NCBI RefSeq assembly: GCF_036014195.1
Contig: NZ_CP107918.1
Coordinates: 4,526,001-4,590,000, forward strand
Length of the DNA: 64,000 nt
Reading direction: 5' to 3'
Origin: Streptomyces sp. NBC_00442
GTDB lineage: Bacteria; Actinomycetota; Actinomycetes; Streptomycetales; Streptomycetaceae
A program made the translations under genes and the position numbers. Below are positions 1 to 10,531 of the stretch, piece by piece (position 1 is the stretch's first letter; every line of letters begins with the position of its first letter). The notes under the pieces are model-generated. The model did no database searches. It had not been told where the DNA came from and saw nothing but the letters and a program-made list of their open reading frames with translations.

Positions 1-2
1 GG

Positions 3-1601
<1,599 letters not shown>

Positions 1602-1671
1602 GACGCATACCGGTAGGGACGTCTTGCGGTGCTTGCGTAGAGACGGCGTACAGAGTCCATAACGGCAGCAT

Positions 1672-1715
1672 CACGGGCCGGTTCTCCCTTGGGAACAGGG
1701 GCGGACCGGCCCGTG
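1672..1715 (+). terminator. Hairpin downstream of the ABC-F gene
   Basis: Perfect 11-bp arms CACGGGCCGGT (1672-1682) and ACCGGCCCGTG (1705-1715) enclose a 22-nt loop about 70 nt after the stop codon. There is no U tract, as is usual in Streptomyces. The rest of the 197-bp gap holds a repeated GACGCAAA (about 1765-1780) ahead of the next gene and no recognised promoter. Confidence 0.6.
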
Positions 1716-1798
1716 GTGCGTGCGTCCGCGAGTGATAGAAAGTAGCTCCGTTCGACTGACGTAAAGACGCAAAGACGCAAATTCGGGGGTATCTCGCT

Positions 1799-3703
1799 GT
1801 GACCCAGCCGCCCAGTTCTCAGCCACCGCAGGGGGGCTTCGGGGCACCGCAGGACAAGCCCCAGGGACCGCCTGCCCAGTCGCCCGCCCAGCCGCCCGCG
1901 CCGCCGCAGGGGCCGCCGCCCCAGCCGCCGCAGATGCCGGCCGCGCCGCCCACGCCTCCCGGGCAGCCGCCGCAGACGCCGCCGGCCGCGCCGCAGCCCG
2001 GGTACGGGAGCCCGCAGACGCCCCCGGCGCAGCCCGGCTACGGCTATCCGCAGACCGCGCCGGGCCAGCCGGGTTACGGCTATCCGCAGACGGCCCCGGG
2101 TCAGCCGGGTTACGGCTACCCGACGGCCCCGGGGCAGCCGGGCGCGCAGGGCAACCCCTACGCGCAGACCCAGCAGGGCGGTTACGGCTACCCCGGCCAG
2201 CCGCAGTACCCGGGTGCGCCCGTACCGCCGCAGGGCGGGGGCGGCAAGAACCCGTTCAAGGGCAAGCCCGCGGCGATCGTGGCCGCGGCGGTCGCGGGCC
2301 TCCTCGTCATCGGCGGCGGCGTGTACCTCGCGACGAGCGGCGGCGACGGCGACAAGAAGCCCGTCGCCGACAAGAGCCACAGCGCGGCGCCGAGCGGTTC
2401 CGCGTCGGTCGACCAGGGCGACGGCAAGGGCGACGGACGCAACGCCGGCACCGACGACCTCAACTCCGGCGCCAAGCCCGGCGACGCGAAGGTGTGGCTG
2501 CACGAGAACGACACCGCGCTGCCCCAGGGCGGAGCCGACCAGTACGGCCCGTGGGTGCTCGGCGACACCGTCGTCAAGGCCATGTACAAGGAAGTCGTCG
2601 CATACACGGTGGCCGACGGCAAGCAGAAGTGGTCGGTGCCCCTGGACACCCCGCTGTGCGGAGCGCCGCCGAGCCCGACCGCGGACGGAAAGATCGTCGT
2701 GGGTGTCCTGGAGAGCAACACCAAGGACGCCAAGTGCAACCAGATGCAGATGGTCGACCTCACCGCGGGCAAGCTCGGCTGGAAGGCGCAGGTGCCCGCG
2801 GAGGGCCTGTTCGACAGCATGGTGACCCTCGACATGACCATCAGCGGCAACACCCTGGCGCTGGCCCGCATGGGCGGCGCGAGCGGTTTCTCGATGACCG
2901 ACGGCAAGAAGCTCTTCGGCACGCCGAAGACCGGTAACTGCCGGACCGAGGCGTTCGCGGGCGGATCCAAGCTCATCTCCGCGGGCAGCTGCATCGACCC
3001 GAACAACAACGACCTGGACGCACCCGCGTCGGAAGTCCTCCAGGAACTGGACGCGACCACGGGCAAGGCCAAGTGGAGCTTCCAGTACGACAAGGGCTGG
3101 ACGATCAACCGCGTCTACTCGATGGACCCGCTGGTCGTGTATGCGGTCAACAAGGACAAGAAGGCGTCGAACATCTCGACGTTCACCGCCGACGGCAAGG
3201 TCCGCTCATCGGTCAAGACCACGTCGGCGCTCACCGCCAACTGCGTCGGCCTGGGCATCATCGAGCGTGCGCTCCAGGGCTGCTGGGGCGTGGTCGCCGA
3301 CGCCAACACCCTCTACATGGCGACCGACGGCAAGGACAGCGGTGAGCTCGGGGTCGGGCGCAGCAACGAGGTCGTCGCCTTCGACCTCAACACCGGGAAC
3401 GAGAAGTGGCACGCGGCCGCGCCCAAGGGCCGCATGATGCAGCCGCTCGCCCTGGAGAACGGCAAGCTCACGCTCTACGTGGAACCCGGCGTCGAGGAAG
3501 CGGCCGCGATCGCGTCGCTGCCGCTGACCGGCGGCACCCCGCAGACCATCCTCCAGAGCCCGTCGTCGGCCGGCTCGACCGAACGCAACTTCTACGACCC
3601 CGCGGCCGCCTGGGCGGGCGGACGGTTCTTCCTCTTGAACACCATGGTCAAGGGGCCCAAGGGCGACAACAAGGACAACTCGATCCTGTCCTTCGGCAAG
3701 TGA
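1799..3703 (+). CDS. Membrane-anchored PQQ-like beta-propeller protein, Pro-rich N terminus
   Basis: 634 residues from a GTG start. Residues 1-145 are a low-complexity cytoplasmic-type region rich in Pro, Gln and Gly, with repeats of the [12 protein letters not shown] kind. One transmembrane segment follows at about 157-180 ([17 protein letters not shown]), then a Ser/Gly/Asp-rich spacer, then an extracytoplasmic domain of about 420 residues. That domain has recurring blade motifs such as '[11 protein letters not shown]' and '[11 protein letters not shown]', typical of PQQ_2/quinoprotein-like propellers. It lacks the catalytic context of a PQQ dehydrogenase, so it is probably a binding or scaffolding propeller. 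The next gene is a close paralogue in the same orientation, 52 bp downstream, so the two are probably co-transcribed. Ligand and role are unknown. Confidence 0.85.
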   Translation: MTQPPSSQPPQGGFGAPQDKPQGPPAQSPAQPPAPPQGPPPQPPQMPAAPPTPPGQPPQTPPAAPQPGYGSPQTPPAQPGYGYPQTAPGQPGYGYPQTAPGQPGYGYPTAPGQPGAQGNPYAQTQQGGYGYPGQPQYPGAPVPPQGGGGKNPFKGKPAAIVAAAVAGLLVIGGGVYLATSGGDGDKKPVADKSHSAAPSGSASVDQGDGKGDGRNAGTDDLNSGAKPGDAKVWLHENDTALPQGGADQYGPWVLGDTVVKAMYKEVVAYTVADGKQKWSVPLDTPLCGAPPSPTADGKIVVGVLESNTKDAKCNQMQMVDLTAGKLGWKAQVPAEGLFDSMVTLDMTISGNTLALARMGGASGFSMTDGKKLFGTPKTGNCRTEAFAGGSKLISAGSCIDPNNNDLDAPASEVLQELDATTGKAKWSFQYDKGWTINRVYSMDPLVVYAVNKDKKASNISTFTADGKVRSSVKTTSALTANCVGLGIIERALQGCWGVVADANTLYMATDGKDSGELGVGRSNEVVAFDLNTGNEKWHAAAPKGRMMQPLALENGKLTLYVEPGVEEAAAIASLPLTGGTPQTILQSPSSAGSTERNFYDPAAAWAGGRFFLLNTMVKGPKGDNKDNSILSFGK

Positions 3704-3755
3704 CGCCCCAACTGCCCTGCCCCGCGCCCGACTTGAAGCCAGAGGTCACCACCCC

Positions 3756-5651
3756 ATGAGCCAGCCACCCCAGCCGCCCCAGCCCCCGCAGCAGCCCCAT
3801 GACGCGCCCAAGGGTTTCGGCGCCCCGCAGGAACCCCCGGCGCCCGGTTTCGGCGCGCCCCAGGAACCGCCGGCCGGCGGGTACGGTACGCCGGCCCCGC
3901 CACCGCCCGCCGGTCCGCCGAGCACCCCGCCGCCCGCGGGGCCCCCGGCGTACGGCTACCCGCAGGCCCCCGGGCAGCAGCCCGGCTACGGCTACCCCAA
4001 CACCCCGCCCCAGCAGCCGGGTTACGGCTACCCGGGTCAGCCGCCCACCCAGCCGATGCAGCCGGGCCAGGCCGGCTACGGCTACCCGGGCCAGCCGGGA
4101 CAGCCGGGACAGCCCGGCTACGGGTATCCGGGCCAGCCGCCGACCCAGCCGATGCAGCCGCAGTACGGAATGCCGGGCGCGCCCGGACCCGGCGGGCAGG
4201 GTGGGGGCGGCAAGAAGCCCAGCACCCAGATGACGATCATCATCGCGGCGGTCGTCGCGGTCGCCCTGATCATCGGCGGCGGCATCTGGTACGCCACCGG
4301 CAAGGACGACGGCAAGACCGACGCCAAGCAGGGCGACACCGGCGGCACCAAGGGCGGCGGCGGCACGACCGGAGGCGGCAAGGAGAAGGCGCCCGCCAAC
4401 ACCGCCGCCAAGGTGCTCTTCCAGACCCCGCAGCCCAAGGTCACCGACCTCACCGCGGTGCACGGCTCCTGGCTCACCGACAAGGTGTACGCCAAGGGCG
4501 GCGTCAAGCAGATCGTCGGCTACGACCCCGCCAAGGGCACCCCGCTCTGGACGCTCCCGCTGACCGGCAACGTCTGCGAGGCGAGCACGCACGTCTCCGC
4601 CGACGGCAAGACCGCGTTCGCCTTCGAAAGCACGGAGAGCGGCAGCAAGTACGCCTCCTGCACCGAGGTCGCCGGCCTTGACCTCAACACCGGCAAACTG
4701 CTGTGGCAGGCCGACATCAAGGGCGCCAACGGCGACCGCAAGACCAGGTTCGACGAGATCACCGTCGGCGCCGGCACCGTCGCCGCGGGCGGCCTCGACG
4801 GCGGCGCGGCCTGGGACCTGACCACCGGCAAGGAACTGTGGAAGCCCACCACCACCGCCGACCAGTGCAAGGACGTCGGCTACGGCGGCGGTGACGCGCT
4901 CGTGGCCGTCCGCAAGTGCGGCGACTACGACAAGCCCACCATCAACGTGCAGCCGCTCGACCCCAAGACGGGCCAGCCGATCTCCACGTACAAGATGATG
5001 CCCGGCATCGACTACGCCCACATCGTCTCCACCAAGCCCTTGGTGCTCGCCGCCGACGTCGGCGACAGCGCGGGCGACGGCAGCGGCATCTCCGACTTCT
5101 TCTCCGTCGACGACAAGACGGGCAAGCTGCTCGCGCGCATCCCGGCCCCGGGCGACAAGTACGCGGCCGACTGCGACAGCACCTCCGTCGAGAAGTGCAC
5201 GATGGTCGCGGCGGGCGGCGGCAAGCTGTACGTGCCGACCGAGGAGCACGACAACGCGGGCGGTGGCACCTCGCTCGGCCACACCAACGAGATCGTCGCC
5301 TTCGACCTGGCCACGGGCCAGCCCGTGCCGGGCAAGGCGGACGCGGGCGACGGCTACACGATGTACCCGCTGCGCATGGACGGCAACAACGTCATCGCAT
5401 ACAAGGAAGCCCCGTACGACAAGGGCACCCAGGTCGTCAGCATCGACGGGGGCAGCCTCAAGGCGACGCTGCTCCTGGAGAACCCGGCCGACCGCTCGGT
5501 GCGCGACGCGATCACGTCGTTCTCGGGGAAGTACTCCGACATCCTCTACGGCAACGGGCGCCTCTACCTGGGCGCGCAGCTCCTGAGCAAGCCGTACTCG
5601 GACAGCGACGCCGAAAAGAAGTTCCTCTTCATGGCGACCGGCACCAGCTGA
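3756..5651 (+). CDS. PQQ-like beta-propeller membrane protein, paralogue of the preceding gene
   Basis: 631 residues from an ATG, with GAGG about 10 nt upstream. The architecture matches its neighbour: a Pro/Gln/Gly-rich stretch with [15 protein letters not shown] repeats (1-150), a membrane segment at about 159-181 ([18 protein letters not shown]), a Gly/Lys/Thr-rich spacer, then a quinoprotein-like propeller with blade signatures '[13 protein letters not shown]' and '[11 protein letters not shown]'. Cysteines recur in pairs in the extracytoplasmic part and could form disulfides. The tandem duplication has diverged substantially in the propeller but kept the layout, which suggests two related extracytoplasmic sensors or scaffolds. 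No enzyme motif was recognised. A strong hairpin at 5669-5713 ends the unit. Confidence 0.85.
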   Translation: MSQPPQPPQPPQQPHDAPKGFGAPQEPPAPGFGAPQEPPAGGYGTPAPPPPAGPPSTPPPAGPPAYGYPQAPGQQPGYGYPNTPPQQPGYGYPGQPPTQPMQPGQAGYGYPGQPGQPGQPGYGYPGQPPTQPMQPQYGMPGAPGPGGQGGGGKKPSTQMTIIIAAVVAVALIIGGGIWYATGKDDGKTDAKQGDTGGTKGGGGTTGGGKEKAPANTAAKVLFQTPQPKVTDLTAVHGSWLTDKVYAKGGVKQIVGYDPAKGTPLWTLPLTGNVCEASTHVSADGKTAFAFESTESGSKYASCTEVAGLDLNTGKLLWQADIKGANGDRKTRFDEITVGAGTVAAGGLDGGAAWDLTTGKELWKPTTTADQCKDVGYGGGDALVAVRKCGDYDKPTINVQPLDPKTGQPISTYKMMPGIDYAHIVSTKPLVLAADVGDSAGDGSGISDFFSVDDKTGKLLARIPAPGDKYAADCDSTSVEKCTMVAAGGGKLYVPTEEHDNAGGGTSLGHTNEIVAFDLATGQPVPGKADAGDGYTMYPLRMDGNNVIAYKEAPYDKGTQVVSIDGGSLKATLLLENPADRSVRDAITSFSGKYSDILYGNGRLYLGAQLLSKPYSDSDAEKKFLFMATGTS

Positions 5652-5668
5652 GCCGGATCGTGCGCGGG

Positions 5669-5713
5669 CCGCGGCCCCCGGTGGTGGATCGCTTCCACCG
5701 CCGGGGGCCGCGG
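5669..5713 (+). terminator. Long GC hairpin after the PQQ-like pair
   Basis: Arms 5669-5687 and 5695-5713 match at 18 of 19 positions around a 7-nt loop (ATCGCTT), starting 18 nt after the stop codon. No T-run follows. It is a likely factor-independent terminator of the Streptomyces type. Confidence 0.75.
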
Positions 5714-5922
5714 TGTTCGCCGGCCCGGCGGGCGTGCGGCCCCGCCGACGCGCGCCCCCTCCGCCGCCCGCGTATCCCCGCCCATCTCTGCGTACTTCCT
5801 CAACTGGGGCCGTATGCCGGAGAATTCGGTCTTCCGGGGGCTTCTCGCCGGTAAGCGGAGCGTGACGTCGAACAAGCGTGTAGCTTGCCGGGGCAAGAGG
5901 GGCCGGGGATGGGGGTAGCTGG

Positions 5923-6594
5923 ATGGGCGTGCGGCTCATGGTGGTCGACGATCACCGGCTGCTCGCCGAGGCACTCGCCTCGGCGCTGAAACTACGAGGC
6001 CATCGGGTCCTCGCCGCGACGGCTCCGGTCGCCGGCGCGGCCGAGCTGGTGGTGAGCCGGGCGCCCGAGGTCTGCCTCCTGGGCACGGCATCGCCCGCCG
6101 AACCGGGGGTGTTCGACCCGATCGTCCGGATCAAGCGGGAACGGCCGCAGGTCGCCGTGGTGGTGCTCGGACCGGTGCCGAGCCCGCGGGGGATCGCGGC
6201 GGCGTTCGCGGCGGGGGCGTCCGGGTACGTCCGGCACGACGAGCGGATCGAGGGGGTCGAGCGGGCGATGGCGAAGGCGCGGGCGGGGGAGTCGGCGGTC
6301 GCGCCGCAGCTCCTCCAGGGCGCGTTCGCCGAACTCCTCAATCCCGCGGCCCAGCCGGACGACGAGGGGCAGCGCCTCCTGCACCTCCTCACCCCGCGCG
6401 AGGTGGAGGTCCTGGTCCGGGTCGCGGACGGCGAGGACACGCGGCTGATCGCGGCGGGTATGGGGATCGCGCCCTCGACTGCCCGCACGCATGTGCAGCG
6501 GGTCCTGATGAAGCTGGGTGTCGGCTCCCGCCTGGAGGCGGCCGCGCTGGCCGCCAGAACCGGGCTCCTCGCCCGAGCCACCCCACCCCGCTGA
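5923..6594 (+). CDS. LuxR-type response regulator with degenerate receiver domain
   Basis: 223 residues. The N-terminal receiver-like domain keeps the acidic pair (VVDDH, residues 7-11), but the strand that should carry the phospho-acceptor aspartate reads EVCLLGTASP, with Gly at position 54. The conserved Thr/Ser strand reads VVVLGPVP and the conserved Lys is Arg (GYVRHDE). The C-terminal LuxR/NarL helix-turn-helix is intact: LTPREVEVLVRVADGEDTR, then STARTHVQRVLMKLGV. The protein therefore probably binds DNA without classical phosphorylation. No histidine kinase is adjacent. It is a distant relative of the regulator at 14434-15201. Target genes are unknown. Confidence 0.88.
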   Translation: MGVRLMVVDDHRLLAEALASALKLRGHRVLAATAPVAGAAELVVSRAPEVCLLGTASPAEPGVFDPIVRIKRERPQVAVVVLGPVPSPRGIAAAFAAGASGYVRHDERIEGVERAMAKARAGESAVAPQLLQGAFAELLNPAAQPDDEGQRLLHLLTPREVEVLVRVADGEDTRLIAAGMGIAPSTARTHVQRVLMKLGVGSRLEAAALAARTGLLARATPPR

Positions 6595-6604
6595 CCCGCA
6601 CGAC

Positions 6605-7075
6605 GACGCGAGGGCTCGCCCCCCTGGGGCTCCGCCCCAGACCCCGTTCGCCCGTTCTCCCACCCACCCACCCACCCACCCACCCGTGCGGCGATTTGAG
6701 AGGCTCGGCTCCCTGGGGGCTCCGCCCCCAGACCCCCGTTCGCGCCTAAAGGGCGCTCGTCCTCAAACGCCGGACGGGCTGAGGATGCCCATGCTGCCCG
6801 GCACCGAGCAGTTAAGGGGCGCGGGGAACTGCGCGAGAGGCGGGCACGGTCCGCAGGCGAAGGCGGGTTTTGGGGGCGCGGGGAACTGCGCGGGACGCGG
6901 GCACGGTCCGCACACGAAGTCGGGTTTGGGGGCGCGGGGAACTGCGCGGGACGCGGGCACGGTCCGCACCCGAAGGTGGGTTTTTAGGGGCGCGGGGAAC
7001 TGCGCGAGACGCGGCACGGTCCGCACGCGAAAACCGGCCGTTCAAGGGGCGCGGGGAACTGCGTGGGCAGCCGGC
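6605..7075 (+). repeat. Composite dispersed repeat, block A, with five-unit array
   Basis: This 545-bp space has no gene. It holds two GGGGCTCCGCCCC-type hairpins (about 6626-6640 and 6716-6733), the module 'CGCTCGTCCTCAAACGCCGG', GGGCTGAGGATGCCCATGC, then five copies of GGGGCGCGGGGAACTGCGCG starting near 6816, 6873, 6929, 6987 and 7046 (period 56-59 bp). Each copy is followed by a CGGGCACGGTCCGCA-like stretch. A run of CCCA repeats lies at about 6660-6685. The array reaches to within 70 bp of the next start codon. Confidence 0.9.
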
Positions 7076-7139
7076 AGGCTTCCTCGCCAGCCGGCCGGGC
7101 GGCAAGAAAACGCCAACGTCTTCGGAGCTTGGAGGGAAC

Positions 7140-8198
7140 ATGATCAAGCGAATGGGTTTCTTCCACGACAACGCGGCCACCGCCTCCCACCTGCGCGACT
7201 CCGTCCGGCCCGTCGGCGACCCGGACGAACAGCGACTCATCGACTACCTTCGCTCCGGTACAGAGATCTACTCAACGATGGGCGCCGAACACGACGTCGT
7301 CACGGGTGACGAACGGATCGCCGGATCGGGATCGCTCGTCACGGACGGAACATGGTTGTGGCCTGTCGAACTGGTCCACTACCTGCGGCGGTACCACATC
7401 GCCCTGCCCCACGCTTTCGTGGAACATGTGCGCGGTAACGGATACACCTGCCCCGATGTGCCCCCACAGACGGCCCTCGCGATCTGCGACGAGTGCTTCC
7501 AGGCCGAAGACGGCCACGCCGCCCCACCGCGCCCCGACGCGAAGGGGTTCGTCACCTGGTACGTCCCCTGTTCGCCCGCCGAGTCGGGCGGCAGGCTCGT
7601 AGGCCATCTCGAAGCCTCGGGCCTTTCGGCCGTGCACCCGTTGACCGAAGCCGCCTTCGGGTACCGCAGGACGCACGACGGGCTGTCCAAGCCATTGCTG
7701 GGCGGGCGGGAAGAAGTCATGGCGTGCCTGATCGACACCCGGAACGAGGAAGTCACGTTCCAGTGCTGGATGGGCCACGACCTCTCCCTCACCGCCACCG
7801 TCAGCCGTGCAAGCCAGTCCGTCCGCAAGGTCGCTTTCGAGATTCCTGACACCCTCGGGCCGGAACGCGAAAAGGCCTTCGCCGCGCTGGTGCGCATACT
7901 CGACCAGGACAAGTCCCGTTGCCTCGGCTTCGTCGTCGACCGATTCGGCGTGGCACGTGGCCAGGACTGGGACCACATCCTGCTCACGGCAGGAGCACAC
8001 CTACGGGTCTGGCCCGAGACTTTGGGGATCCGGCGAACCCTCGCGTCAGCAGTCGACCGACTCGGCGCATCCGAGCCGAGCGAGCCGAGCGAGCCGAGCG
8101 AGGATGGGAGCCTGCTCGTCTTTCATCAGCCGCGCACGGCCCGCACGATGGCGCGACGAGGCGGCACCAGCGGCACCGACGGCAGCCGGGCGGGCTGA
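7140..8198 (+). CDS. Hypothetical protein, family not recognised
   Basis: 352 residues. The ATG at 7140 is preceded by a good ribosome site (GGAGGG, about 7131-7136). The longer open frame upstream is only translated repeat array and is rejected. No signal peptide or membrane segment is visible. The N-terminal half has a segment with WPVELVHYLRRYHIALP and a conserved-looking Cys pair (ICDEC). The middle is a mixed alpha/beta region, and near the C terminus a 9-bp DNA repeat encodes SEPSEPSEPSE. Codon use matches its neighbours. The gene is convergent with the small membrane protein at 8243-8518. I cannot assign a function. Confidence 0.75.
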   Translation: MIKRMGFFHDNAATASHLRDSVRPVGDPDEQRLIDYLRSGTEIYSTMGAEHDVVTGDERIAGSGSLVTDGTWLWPVELVHYLRRYHIALPHAFVEHVRGNGYTCPDVPPQTALAICDECFQAEDGHAAPPRPDAKGFVTWYVPCSPAESGGRLVGHLEASGLSAVHPLTEAAFGYRRTHDGLSKPLLGGREEVMACLIDTRNEEVTFQCWMGHDLSLTATVSRASQSVRKVAFEIPDTLGPEREKAFAALVRILDQDKSRCLGFVVDRFGVARGQDWDHILLTAGAHLRVWPETLGIRRTLASAVDRLGASEPSEPSEPSEDGSLLVFHQPRTARTMARRGGTSGTDGSRAG

Positions 8199-8242
8199 GG
8201 ATGCCGGTGCCGCTTGGCGCCGGGTGCCCGCCCGGCGCCGGG

Positions 8243-8518
8243 TCAGTCGGATTCCGGGGTGGGCGGAGCCGTGGGGCGGAGCTTCAGCCAGATCAGGAAG
8301 AACAGGCCGAGCGCCAGCATCCCGAGCCCCGTCCACAGGTTGATGTTGATGCCCTGCGCCTTCTTCAGGTCCGCGTCGGACGCGAACAGCCCCGCCCCGC
8401 CGACGATCACCCCGTACAGGGTGAACAGCCCCCCGATGATCCGACGGATGTCGAAGAGCCGCGCGGCCGACGCCGACTTCCGCTCCAACTCCGATACCTC
8501 ATGCTGCAGTTCGGACAT
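8243..8518 (-). CDS. Small two-helix membrane protein paired with a solute symporter
   Basis: 91 residues, ATG at 8518, with GGAGG seven bases upstream. A short charged helix (residues 1-20, ELQHEVSELERKS) precedes two hydrophobic segments, about 26-46 (IIGGLFTLYGVIVGGAGLFA) and 61-80 (LWTGLGMLALGLFFLIWLKL). It lies about 100 bp downstream of the symporter gene on the same strand, so it is probably co-transcribed. By context it may be an accessory subunit or assembly partner of the transporter; this is inference. Confidence 0.8.
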   Translation of the reverse strand: MSELQHEVSELERKSASAARLFDIRRIIGGLFTLYGVIVGGAGLFASDADLKKAQGININLWTGLGMLALGLFFLIWLKLRPTAPPTPESD

Positions 8519-8617
8519 GTCGATGCCTCCGGTCGGTGGGAGAGGTGAAAGGGGAAGGGGGAGGGGAGGGGGAAGCGGAACGGGCAGGGGGAGGGGGCGC
8601 AGACGCGGTCGGCGGCA

Positions 8618-10288
8618 TCAGAACGAGTACGGGATGTAGCAGAGCGCGGCCAGCGCGATCGCGCCCCAGCCCAGCAGCGCGGGCCGCCGGTACCACGCGC
8701 TGTCGCCCTCGGCGGGCGGCTCCTCGACGCCGGGGGACTTCGTGCCGTACACCAGGCCCGCCAGCTCCGCCGCCGGCTTCGGCGCCGTGAAGAGCGTGAC
8801 CGCGACCATCACCACCGCACCCGCCACGAATCCGACGATCGCCGAGACGAAGTTCGCGCCCTGGTCGGTCGGGATGGAGATGACGCCCTGCTTGTAGATC
8901 CAGAAGTAGTTGATCATCGCGGCGGAGGTGCCCGCGAACAGGCCCCACACCCCGGACTTCACCGACGCCCGCTTCCAGAACATGCCGATCACGAAGACCA
9001 CGAACATCGGCACGTTGAAGAAGGAGAACAGCGTCTGGAGGTAGCCCATGATGTTGGAGAACGACGAGGCGATGAAGGCCGTGCCGATCGAGGCCAGCAC
9101 GCCGATCGCCGTGATCAGGCGGCCGAACCGCAGGTAGTACGCGTCGGGCTTGTCCTTCTTCACGTACTTGGCCCAGATGTCGTACGTGAAGACCGTGTTG
9201 AAGGACGACACGTTCGCCGCCATGCCCGCCATGAACGCCGCGAGCAGGCCGGTCACCGCGATGCCGAGCACGCCGTTGGGCAGCAGCTCCTGCATCAGGA
9301 GCGGGATCGCGTCGTTGTACGTGAGGTCCGAGCCCGGGGTGCCGATCTTCGGGACCAGGGTCGCCGCCACCAGGCCCGGGATCATCACCAGGAACACGAT
9401 GAACATCTTCGGGAACGCCGCGATCAGCGGGGTCCGCCGGGCAGCGCTCAGGTTCTTCGCGGACAGCGCGCGCTGCACCTCGGCGAAGTTGGTCGTCCAG
9501 TAGCCGAAGGACAGTACGAAGCCCAGGCCGAGCACGATGGTCAGCCAGTTCGCGCCCAGCGGGTTGGCCTCGCCGATGCCGGTGCCGCCCCACGCGGACA
9601 GGAAGTTGTCGCCGTGGCTGGCCTTGAGCGAGCCGGTCAGGCCGTCCCAGCCGCCGACCCGCTTCAGGCCGAGGATGGTCAGGGGTATCAGTGCGGCGAG
9701 GATCACGAAGAACTGGAGCACCTCGTTGTAGATCGCCGAGGAGAGGCCGCCGATGGTGATGTAGGCCAGGACGAAGAGGCCGGCGACCACGATCGCCACC
9801 CACTGCGGCCAGCCGAGCAGTGCCTCGACCACGATCGAGAGGGCGTAGAGGTTGACGCCCGCGATCAGCACCGCGGCGAAGGCGAACAGCGCCGAGGCCA
9901 GCAGGTGCGCCGACTTGTCGAAGCGCTGGAGCAGGAACTCCGGCACCGAGCGCACCTTCGAGCCGTAGTAGAACGGCATCATCACCAGGCCGAGGAAGAC
10001 CATCGCCGGGATCGCGCCGATCCAGTACCAGTGCACGACCGCCACGCCGTACTGGGCGCCCGTCGCGGACATGCCCAGGATCTCGGTGGCGCCGAGGTTG
10101 GCGGCCACGAAGGCGAGGCCGGTCACCCAGGCCGGCAGTGAGCGGCCCGAGAGGAAGAAGTCCAGGCTGGTCTTCACGCTGGCGCGGGCGGCGAAGCCGA
10201 TGCCCAGGACGACGATGAAGTAGATCGCCAAAATCGTGTAGTCGAGCCCATTGGTGGGGAGCCGGAGCCCCGCGGCCAGAGATTGCAT
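8618..10288 (-). CDS. Sodium:solute symporter (SSF family), probable galactose/sugar uptake
   Basis: 556 residues with about 14 hydrophobic segments from residue 15 onward. Family features seen include GLAFVAANLGATEILGMSA near the N terminus, AYITIGGLSSAIYNEVLQFF in the middle, and AFMAGMAANVSSFNTVFTYDIW, which matches the conserved SSF signature region. Length and layout fit SGLT/vSGLT-like members of SLC5. It is transcribed divergently from galTEK across a 243-bp spacer, which makes galactose or a related hexose the most likely substrate. Other SSF substrates such as inositol or proline cannot be excluded from sequence alone. The start has only a weak Shine-Dalgarno sequence. Confidence 0.9.
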   Translation of the reverse strand: MQSLAAGLRLPTNGLDYTILAIYFIVVLGIGFAARASVKTSLDFFLSGRSLPAWVTGLAFVAANLGATEILGMSATGAQYGVAVVHWYWIGAIPAMVFLGLVMMPFYYGSKVRSVPEFLLQRFDKSAHLLASALFAFAAVLIAGVNLYALSIVVEALLGWPQWVAIVVAGLFVLAYITIGGLSSAIYNEVLQFFVILAALIPLTILGLKRVGGWDGLTGSLKASHGDNFLSAWGGTGIGEANPLGANWLTIVLGLGFVLSFGYWTTNFAEVQRALSAKNLSAARRTPLIAAFPKMFIVFLVMIPGLVAATLVPKIGTPGSDLTYNDAIPLLMQELLPNGVLGIAVTGLLAAFMAGMAANVSSFNTVFTYDIWAKYVKKDKPDAYYLRFGRLITAIGVLASIGTAFIASSFSNIMGYLQTLFSFFNVPMFVVFVIGMFWKRASVKSGVWGLFAGTSAAMINYFWIYKQGVISIPTDQGANFVSAIVGFVAGAVVMVAVTLFTAPKPAAELAGLVYGTKSPGVEEPPAEGDSAWYRRPALLGWGAIALAALCYIPYSF

Positions 10289-10531
10289 GCGTACCCGCTT
10301 CGTCGCGCTTACCCATCCGGACGCGCTGATCCGGACGACTGTCCGGGACGGGAACCTACGCCTCGATGTTCAGAAACTGAACACTTTTGATCAGATTGTT
10401 TGTTTGATTGTGATCGAGCGTGGGTTCTCCTCCGGCCGGGCGACCGACCGTGGAGGCCGGCGCGGGCCCATTGACGTGACTGTTGGCTTGTGGTTTGTTG
10501 TGTGCGATTCTGTTGGATGGTGGAGGTTCAG
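10289..10531. promoter_or_regulatory. Divergent symporter/galT control region with dyad and TGTGAT hexamer
   Basis: A perfect dyad GTTCAG-AAA-CTGAAC occupies 10368-10382. It is followed by an AT-rich stretch (about 10383-10415) with TGATCA and a TGTGAT hexamer at 10409-10414. The S. lividans galP1 operator is known from the literature, as I recall it, to consist of TGTGAT-like hexamers, so this is the natural place for galactose-dependent, glucose-sensitive control. Both divergent genes could share it. Promoter hexamers were not assigned. Confidence 0.55.

Noticed and set aside
6816..7066. Regularly spaced repeats resembling a CRISPR array
   Set aside because: The spacers are themselves conserved (CGGGCACGGTCCGCA), the same units occur in many spacers across the window, and no cas gene is present.
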